A DNA stretch of 64,000 bases from Amycolatopsis camponoti (lineage in GTDB: Bacteria > Actinomycetota > Actinomycetes > Mycobacteriales > Pseudonocardiaceae): NCBI RefSeq assembly GCF_902497555.1, contig NZ_CABVGP010000002.1, positions 3,112,501 to 3,176,500 on the forward strand, read 5' to 3'. The position numbers and the translations under genes are program-made. Under the pieces are notes generated by a model, which was given only the letters and a program-made list of their open reading frames with translations, did no database searches and had not been told where the DNA came from. Position 1 is the first letter of the stretch, and the number at the start of each line of letters is the position of its first letter. Shown piece by piece: positions 59,195-64,000 of this stretch.

Positions 59195-59920
59195 ATGCCC
59201 GAAATCCAGGTCCACGACTCGGTGACCGACTCCCGTTTCTCCCCCGACCGCGAAAAGGAAATCGGGGGCGAATACCAAAGAATGTTCTCGTCCTTCTTGG
59301 AGAATTCGGACGTCTCTTCGGTGATCCTCGACGACCGGCTCCGGGTGGTCGCGGCGAACCGGGAGCTGCTGGCCCTCTTCGGCCGGAGCGCGGCCGAGGT
59401 CTGCCGCGCGGATCTACCCGGCCTGCTGCACCCGTTCGTCTCCGAGCGCGTGCAACGCCGCCTCACGCGGCTGGTGCGGGAGGGGGAGCGCGGGTTCCGC
59501 GAGCGGTTCACCCCGCTGGTGCCCGCGGCGGGCGCACTGCCGGTGACCCTGATCGCCGCGGCCCTGCCCGGACGGCGCCCGGCCGCGGCGGCGGCGCTCC
59601 TGCTGTTCCTGCCGGACCGCGTCCAGCGCCGGGGAATCGACCCGGCCGGCCGCCACCGTGCGATGAGCGAGATCGAGACGCAGATCCTGCAGGGCGTCGC
59701 GGCCGGCGCGAGCACGGCGGAACTGGCCCGCCGGCTGTACCTGTCCCGGCAGGGCGTGGAGTACCACATCCACCGGATGATGCGGTTCCTCAAGGTGAAG
59801 AACCGGACGGAGCTGGTGTCCCGTGCCTATGTCGCGGGGTTGCTGGCTCCGGATGTGTGGCCGCCGCAGGTGCTGCCGGGTTTGGCGGCCGCGGGTCAGG
59901 CTGTGGCGTCGGCGCGGTAG
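59195..59920 (+). CDS. PAS-LuxR family activator
   Basis: A 241-residue regulator with an N-terminal PAS-like sensor (VILDDRLRVVAANRELLALF) and a C-terminal LuxR helix-turn-helix (AELARRLYLSRQGVEYHIHR). This is the architecture of cluster-specific activators such as PimM of polyene clusters. ATG 59195 is chosen because homology begins after it. It probably turns on the surrounding biosynthetic genes. Converges on the exporter operon. Confidence 0.85.
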   Translation: MPEIQVHDSVTDSRFSPDREKEIGGEYQRMFSSFLENSDVSSVILDDRLRVVAANRELLALFGRSAAEVCRADLPGLLHPFVSERVQRRLTRLVREGERGFRERFTPLVPAAGALPVTLIAAALPGRRPAAAAALLLFLPDRVQRRGIDPAGRHRAMSEIETQILQGVAAGASTAELARRLYLSRQGVEYHIHRMMRFLKVKNRTELVSRAYVAGLLAPDVWPPQVLPGLAAAGQAVASAR

Positions 59921-59953
59921 GGCGGCGCCAGGGCCCGGGCAGCCGGCCGGTGG

Positions 59954-60748
59954 TCAGGCCGCCGTGCCCGCCCGGTAGATCCGCGTCCCGGCGGGAATCG
60001 CCACCGCCAGTATCGCCGCCAGTACCACGAGCGCGATCAACGTCGCGTTCCGCTGGGGGAAGCCTGCCCCCGCGGTCACCAGATCCGGGTTGCCCCACAG
60101 GCGGCGGCACGCGGCCACCACCGAGCTGACCGGGTTCCACGCGGACACCGTCGCGAGCCAGCCCGGCAGGCCGCGCAGCGGGACGAACGCGTTCGACACG
60201 AACGAACCGACCACCATGACCAACGCGGCGATCGCGCTGATCGCCTCGGCGCCGCTCGTCGTGAGCCCGATCAGCGCGCCGAGCCAGAGCATCGCGTACG
60301 CGAACAACAGCAACAGCCCGAAGCCGGCCAGGCCGGGCAGCAGTCCACTGTGGATGCGCCAGCCGATGGTGTACGCGATCGCCGTCGTGGCCCCGATTCC
60401 GGCCGCCGCCAGCGCGAGGTCCGAGAGCGTGTGGCCGAGCAGCACCGCCGAGCGGGGGATCGGCAGCGAACGGAAGCGGTCGGCGAGCCCGCCGGCCAGG
60501 TCGTCGGCGATGCCGAGGCCGCTGGTGGCCACCAGGGTCAGGCCCACCTGCGCGGCGACCCCGGCGGTCAGGTAGTCCACGTACGGTGCGCCGCCGGGCA
60601 GGGTGATCGAGCCGTCGAAGAGGAAGCCGAGCACCAGCACCAGGCTGATCGGCATGAGCAGGACACCGACGATCTTGGCCGGCGACCGGACCGTCGCGCG
60701 CAACCGGCGTCCGGTCAAGGCCGCGACGTCGCTGAGGAGCGTGTTCAT
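59954..60748 (-). CDS. ABC-2 type exporter permease (DrrB-like)
   Basis: A 264-residue protein with six hydrophobic segments and the ABC-2 pattern SGLGIADDLAGGLADRFRSL and PLRGLPGWLATVSAWNPVSS. DrrB-type permeases export antibiotics. Overlaps the ATPase gene by TCAT. Self-resistance or product export in this cluster is the expected role. Confidence 0.86.
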   Translation of the reverse strand: MNTLLSDVAALTGRRLRATVRSPAKIVGVLLMPISLVLVLGFLFDGSITLPGGAPYVDYLTAGVAAQVGLTLVATSGLGIADDLAGGLADRFRSLPIPRSAVLLGHTLSDLALAAAGIGATTAIAYTIGWRIHSGLLPGLAGFGLLLLFAYAMLWLGALIGLTTSGAEAISAIAALVMVVGSFVSNAFVPLRGLPGWLATVSAWNPVSSVVAACRRLWGNPDLVTAGAGFPQRNATLIALVVLAAILAVAIPAGTRIYRAGTAA

Positions 60749-61680
60749 ACCGCCTCCGAAGTGCGAGTGAGAGCGAAGAAGACGTCGTCGAGCGACGGGC
60801 GGCGCAACGCGAACTCCTGCACGGCGATCCCGTTCGCGTGGAGTTTTCCCGCCACCGCGGCGATTCCCGCCGTTCCGTCGGGGACGGGCGCGCTCAGCTT
60901 GCCGTCGGCGACCTCGACGGATCCGGCGACCGAAGCGAGGATTTCCCGGGCTTCACCCGTGCGCGAAGGATCGGTGACGGAGACCTCCAGCCATTCGCCG
61001 CCGACATCGCGCTTGAGCTGCTCCGGGCTGCCCTCGGCGACGACCTTCCCGGCGTCGATGACGACTACGCGGTCGGCCAGCTTGTCGGCTTCTTCGAGGT
61101 ACTGCGTGGTGAGCAGCACGGTGGTGCCGGCCGCCGCCTGCTCGCGGATCGCCGCCCAGAGCACGGCCCGGCTGGCCGGGTCCAGCCCGGTCGTCGGCTC
61201 GTCGAGGAAGACGACCGGCGGGCGGGAGATCAGGCAGCTCGCGAGGTCGAGCCGGCGCCGCATGCCGCCGGAGTACGTCCGGACCTGCCGGTCGCCGGCG
61301 TCGGTGAGGTCGAACTGCGCCAGCAGCTCGCGGGCGCGGGACTTCGCGGCCGAGCGTCCGATGTGGAGCAACGTGCCCAGCAGCACCAGGTTCTCCCGGC
61401 CGGTCAGCCGGTCGTCGACGGCGGCGTACTGCCCGGTCAGCCCGATCCGGGTGCGCACCTCGGCCTGCTCCCGCACCACGTCGAGCCCGGCGACGAACGC
61501 CCGCCCGGAGTCCGGGACGAGCAGGGTCGACAGGATCCGCACGGTGGTGGTCTTGCCCGCCCCGTTGCGCCCCAGCACGCCCAGCACCGTGCCCGCCGGC
61601 ACGTGCAGGTCCACCCCGCGCAACGCTTGATGACTGCCGTACCGTTTGGTCAGACCTTCGGTTTCGATTGCTGCGGTCAC
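60745..61680 (-). CDS. ABC exporter ATP-binding protein (DrrA-like)
   Basis: A 311-residue ATPase: Walker A LGRNGAGKTTTVRI, signature YSGGMRRRLDLA, Walker B VVFLDEPTTGLDPASR and the DrrA-type C-terminal extension RRPSLDDVFFALT. GTG 61680 is chosen (AAAGG upstream); ATG 61719 would add 13 residues. Divergent from sbnB; no regulatory site is firmly seen in the 160-base gap. Confidence 0.87.
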   Translation of the reverse strand: MTAAIETEGLTKRYGSHQALRGVDLHVPAGTVLGVLGRNGAGKTTTVRILSTLLVPDSGRAFVAGLDVVREQAEVRTRIGLTGQYAAVDDRLTGRENLVLLGTLLHIGRSAAKSRARELLAQFDLTDAGDRQVRTYSGGMRRRLDLASCLISRPPVVFLDEPTTGLDPASRAVLWAAIREQAAAGTTVLLTTQYLEEADKLADRVVVIDAGKVVAEGSPEQLKRDVGGEWLEVSVTDPSRTGEAREILASVAGSVEVADGKLSAPVPDGTAGIAAVAGKLHANGIAVQEFALRRPSLDDVFFALTRTSEAV

Positions 61681-61843
61681 TCCTCGGCCTTTCTCTTCCG
61701 GCGACGGCGCGGGCCCCATTCCAGCAGTGCGCCCGTTTGCCGCCCGCCAGCAGTGGTGGCGGATTGCCAGTGGCGGCGCGGCTAGCGTCATTCCGGCAAG
61801 CCACCCCAGTGCCCGGGAACCGGGTGAGAATCGGAGGGAAGAA

Positions 61844-62890
61844 ATGCCGGAGCGGAACGAAATTCCTCCATTCGCGGTCATTTCCGGCCGGCAGGTGTCG
61901 AACGTACTGGCCGGCAACGAGAAGAAGGTCGTCGACCTCGTCGAGGCGGCCTACCGGCTGCACGGCGCCGGGAACACGGTCAACCCGCCGTCCTACTTCC
62001 TGCGGTTCCCGGACCGCCCGGACTCCCGCATCATCGCACTGCCCGCCTCGCTCGGCGGGGATGACGGGGTGGACGGTCTCAAGTGGATTTCCAGCTTCCC
62101 CGGCAACGTGAAGAACGGGATCCCGCGGGCGTCGGCGGTGCTGATCCTCAACGACCCGGCCACCGGATATCCCATAGCCTGCCTGGAAAGCTCCATCATC
62201 AGCGCCGCGCGCACCGCCGCTTCGGCCGCGCTCGCCGCGGCGGTGCTGAGCACGGTCCGCGGCCGCCCGCGCCGCGTCGGGTTCGTCGGGACCGGCCTGA
62301 TCGCCCGCTTCATCCACACCTACCTGCAGGCGACCGGCTGGGAGTTCGACGAGATCGGCGTCCACGACCTGCACGCCGGATCGGCCGACGGGTTCCGCGA
62401 CTACCTCGAAGGCACCGGCACCACCGCGCGGGTCACCGGCCACGGTGACGCCGAGAGCCTGATCCGCGCCAGCGACCTGGTCGTGTTCGCCACGGTCGCC
62501 GCCGAACCGTACGTCACCGACGTCGACTGGTTCGCCCACGACCCGCTGGTGCTCAACATCTCGCTGCGCGACATCGCCCCGGAGATCGTGCTGGTGTCCA
62601 CCAACGTCGTCGACGACGTCGACCACTGCCTCAAGGCGAACACGTCGCCGCACCTGGCCGAGCAGCTGACCGGCGACCGGGGCTTCCTGTCCGGCACGCT
62701 GTTCGACGTGCTGACCGGCCGCCTCGAACCGCGGGCCGGCCGGCCGCTGATCTTCTCGCCGTTCGGCCTCGGAGTCCTCGATCTCGCGGTGGCGAAGTAC
62801 GTGTACGACGAAACCGCGGCGGCGGGCGAGCTCCCGGTGGTCGACGGCTTCTTCCACGAGTTGGACCGGCACCGGCCCCCGGCCCGCTGA
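61844..62890 (+). CDS. sbnB: SbnB: N-(2-amino-2-carboxyethyl)-L-glutamate dehydrogenase
   Basis: A 348-residue member of the ornithine cyclodeaminase family. GLKWISSFPGNVKNGIPRAS and ACLESSIISAARTAASAALA are typical of SbnB; VGFVGTGLIARFIHTYL binds NAD. SbnB oxidatively splits the SbnA product to L-2,3-diaminopropionate and 2-oxoglutarate. GGAGGG precedes ATG 61844. It is followed by sbnA after 57 bases; the usual order in siderophore and antibiotic clusters is A then B. Confidence 0.9.
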   Translation: MPERNEIPPFAVISGRQVSNVLAGNEKKVVDLVEAAYRLHGAGNTVNPPSYFLRFPDRPDSRIIALPASLGGDDGVDGLKWISSFPGNVKNGIPRASAVLILNDPATGYPIACLESSIISAARTAASAALAAAVLSTVRGRPRRVGFVGTGLIARFIHTYLQATGWEFDEIGVHDLHAGSADGFRDYLEGTGTTARVTGHGDAESLIRASDLVVFATVAAEPYVTDVDWFAHDPLVLNISLRDIAPEIVLVSTNVVDDVDHCLKANTSPHLAEQLTGDRGFLSGTLFDVLTGRLEPRAGRPLIFSPFGLGVLDLAVAKYVYDETAAAGELPVVDGFFHELDRHRPPAR

Positions 62891-62947
62891 CCCGGACCGC
62901 GGCGAACCCGCCCGGCCGATTCTCTCCCGCACGAATAGGGGTTGTGC

Positions 62948-63943
62948 GTGCCCATCATCTCGGCTCCGCAGGAATACAACGAAGACAACCTGTACGTGGA
63001 TCTCCGGCCGGCCTTCGGGCAGGCCCTGTACCTCAAGTGCGAGGCGTTCAACTTCGCCGGCTCGGTGAAGCTGAAGGCGGCGCTGGAGATGATCACGAGC
63101 GCGGAGCGGCGAGGCCTGCTCACGCCCGGTTCGACGCTGGTGGAATCCTCCTCGGGCAACCTCGGGGTCGCGCTGAGCATGATCGCCGCCGACCGCGGTT
63201 ACGGCTTCGTCTGCGTGACCGACGCGCGCTGCAACGAGGCGACCCGCCGGATGATGGAAGCCTTCGGCGCCCGGGTGCACGTCGTCACCGAGCCGATCCC
63301 GGACGGCGGGTTCCTCGGCGCGCGCATCGCCCACGTGCGGATGCTGTGCGCGCAGAACGGGTTCGTCTGGCTGAACCAGTACGCGAACCGGGACAACTGG
63401 ATGGCGCACTACCTCACCACCGCGCCCGCCATCGCCCGGCAGTTCCCCGGCATCGACGTGCTGTTCGTCGGCGCGGGCACCACCGGGACGCTGATGGGGT
63501 GCGCCCGGTACTTCCGCACCGCCCGCCGGGCGCCGCGGATCGTGGCCGTGGACGTCGAAGGGTCGGTGACCTTCGGCCGGGCGCCCGCGCGCCGGCTGAT
63601 CCCGGGGCTGGGCACCAGTGTCCGCCCGGGCATCCTGAACGAGTCCTTTGTAGACGAAGTCGTGCACGTGTCCGAGCCGGACGCGGTACGCCGCTGCCGG
63701 GAGCTGGCCGGGCGGGGCTTCCTGTTCGGCGGGTCCACCGGCACGGTCATCGCGGGCGCGCTGGCCTGGCTCGACGCGAACACCGGGACCTCGCCGGTCA
63801 CGGCGGTCGCCATCGCGCCGGACTTCGGGGAGCGCTACCTCGCCACCGTCTACGACGACGCGTGGGTGCGCGAATCCTACTGGCCCGCATACGAACCGGC
63901 GTACGAAGACGGCCGGCTGTCCGAACTGAACGCCGCGCACTGA
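62948..63943 (+). CDS. sbnA: SbnA: O-phosphoserine-glutamate ligase-like PLP enzyme
   Basis: A 331-residue cysteine synthase-fold enzyme: NFAGSVKLKAALEM with the PLP Lys, ESSSGNLGVALSMIAADRG phosphate loop, VGAGTTGTLMGCARYF. SbnA replaces the phosphate of O-phospho-L-serine with the nitrogen of glutamate, giving the SbnB substrate. GTG 62948 is chosen because AGGGG lies 6-7 bases before it; a TTG at 62942 is a weaker option. Confidence 0.9.
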   Translation: MPIISAPQEYNEDNLYVDLRPAFGQALYLKCEAFNFAGSVKLKAALEMITSAERRGLLTPGSTLVESSSGNLGVALSMIAADRGYGFVCVTDARCNEATRRMMEAFGARVHVVTEPIPDGGFLGARIAHVRMLCAQNGFVWLNQYANRDNWMAHYLTTAPAIARQFPGIDVLFVGAGTTGTLMGCARYFRTARRAPRIVAVDVEGSVTFGRAPARRLIPGLGTSVRPGILNESFVDEVVHVSEPDAVRRCRELAGRGFLFGGSTGTVIAGALAWLDANTGTSPVTAVAIAPDFGERYLATVYDDAWVRESYWPAYEPAYEDGRLSELNAAH

Positions 63944-63959
63944 CCGGGAGAACGTCAGC

Positions 63960-64000
63960 ATGTCGCAGAACGCATCCGGAGCCGCCCTGCCGCTGTCGGC
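63960..64000 (+). CDS. Start of a further cluster gene, 3'-truncated
   Basis: ATG 63960 follows CGGGAG and begins MSQNASGAALPLS before the window ends. Spacing of 16 bases after sbnA suggests the same operon. Product unknown. Confidence 0.5.
   Translation, partial: MSQNASGAALPLS

Noticed and set aside
61751..61778. Direct repeats CAGTGGTGGCG / CAGTGGCGGCG as a SARP binding site before sbnB
   Set aside because: The repeats are 17 bases apart, not the 11 or 22 typical of SARP heptamer sites, and promoter spacing does not fit.

Overview
The window is high-GC actinobacterial chromosome. GTG starts, ATGA/GTGA stop-start overlaps, AGGAGG-type ribosome sites, many two-component-free regulators (LuxR, PucR, PaaX, GntR, LysR, TetR) and a biosynthetic cluster at the right end all fit. 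The style (repeated GTCCACTGTGGAC palindromes, intergenic hairpins such as AAGGCCATCTTA, GTGTCGTCC repeats) suggests a Pseudonocardiaceae genome, Amycolatopsis-like; that is an impression, not a search result. No rRNA, tRNA, CRISPR array, insertion sequence or phage integrase was seen.

Layout. 1-14 kb: a 5'-truncated AAA/LuxR regulator, a CynX/NimT-type exporter, an acyl-CoA ligase, a GAF-PucR regulator, an MHS-family symporter coupled to a secreted tannase/feruloyl esterase, PaaX divergent from a second MHS symporter, a UBP zinc finger protein, a DUF4230 protein and a tiny membrane protein. This looks like uptake and activation of plant-derived aromatic acids. 14.4-23.7 kb: mug DNA glycosylase, a 1754-aa WxG-RHS polymorphic toxin with no visible immunity gene, GntR, EamA exporter, divergent LysR, RraA-like protein.

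23.7-44.6 kb: one large catabolic locus. It has a branched-chain-type ABC importer (LivH; a single LivM-LivG-LivF fusion polypeptide; a lipoprotein binding protein), three acyl-CoA dehydrogenases, two enoyl-CoA hydratases, an OB-fold/thiolase pair, a phosphotransferase (APH), three SDRs, an alcohol dehydrogenase, two NTF2-like proteins flanking a KstD-like flavoprotein, an EthD protein, a second adenylate-forming enzyme and a metallo-beta-lactamase hydrolase. A local TetR regulator and five copies of a TGAACT(C/G)AGTTCA operator, each placed on or next to a promoter or start codon, make it a self-contained regulon. The substrate is unknown; gene content points to a CoA-dependent breakdown of a bulky (alicyclic, terpenoid or steroid-like) acid.

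44.6-49.5 kb: a recombination scar (duplicated hydrolase 3' end around a P450 fragment and an inverted-repeat array), an ankyrin protein, then a second SDR-APH-acyl-CoA dehydrogenase operon under a different TetR with twin GGCTAA-N6-TTAGCC operators. 49.8-53 kb: a membrane-bound BTAD-NACHT regulator fused in one chain, coupled to a cupin. 53-64 kb: the left part of a nonribosomal peptide-type cluster: a C*-A-T NRPS, type II thioesterase, KamA-type radical SAM aminomutase, aminotransferase, PAS-LuxR activator, DrrAB-like exporter, and SbnB/SbnA for L-2,3-diaminopropionate. The cluster continues past the right edge.
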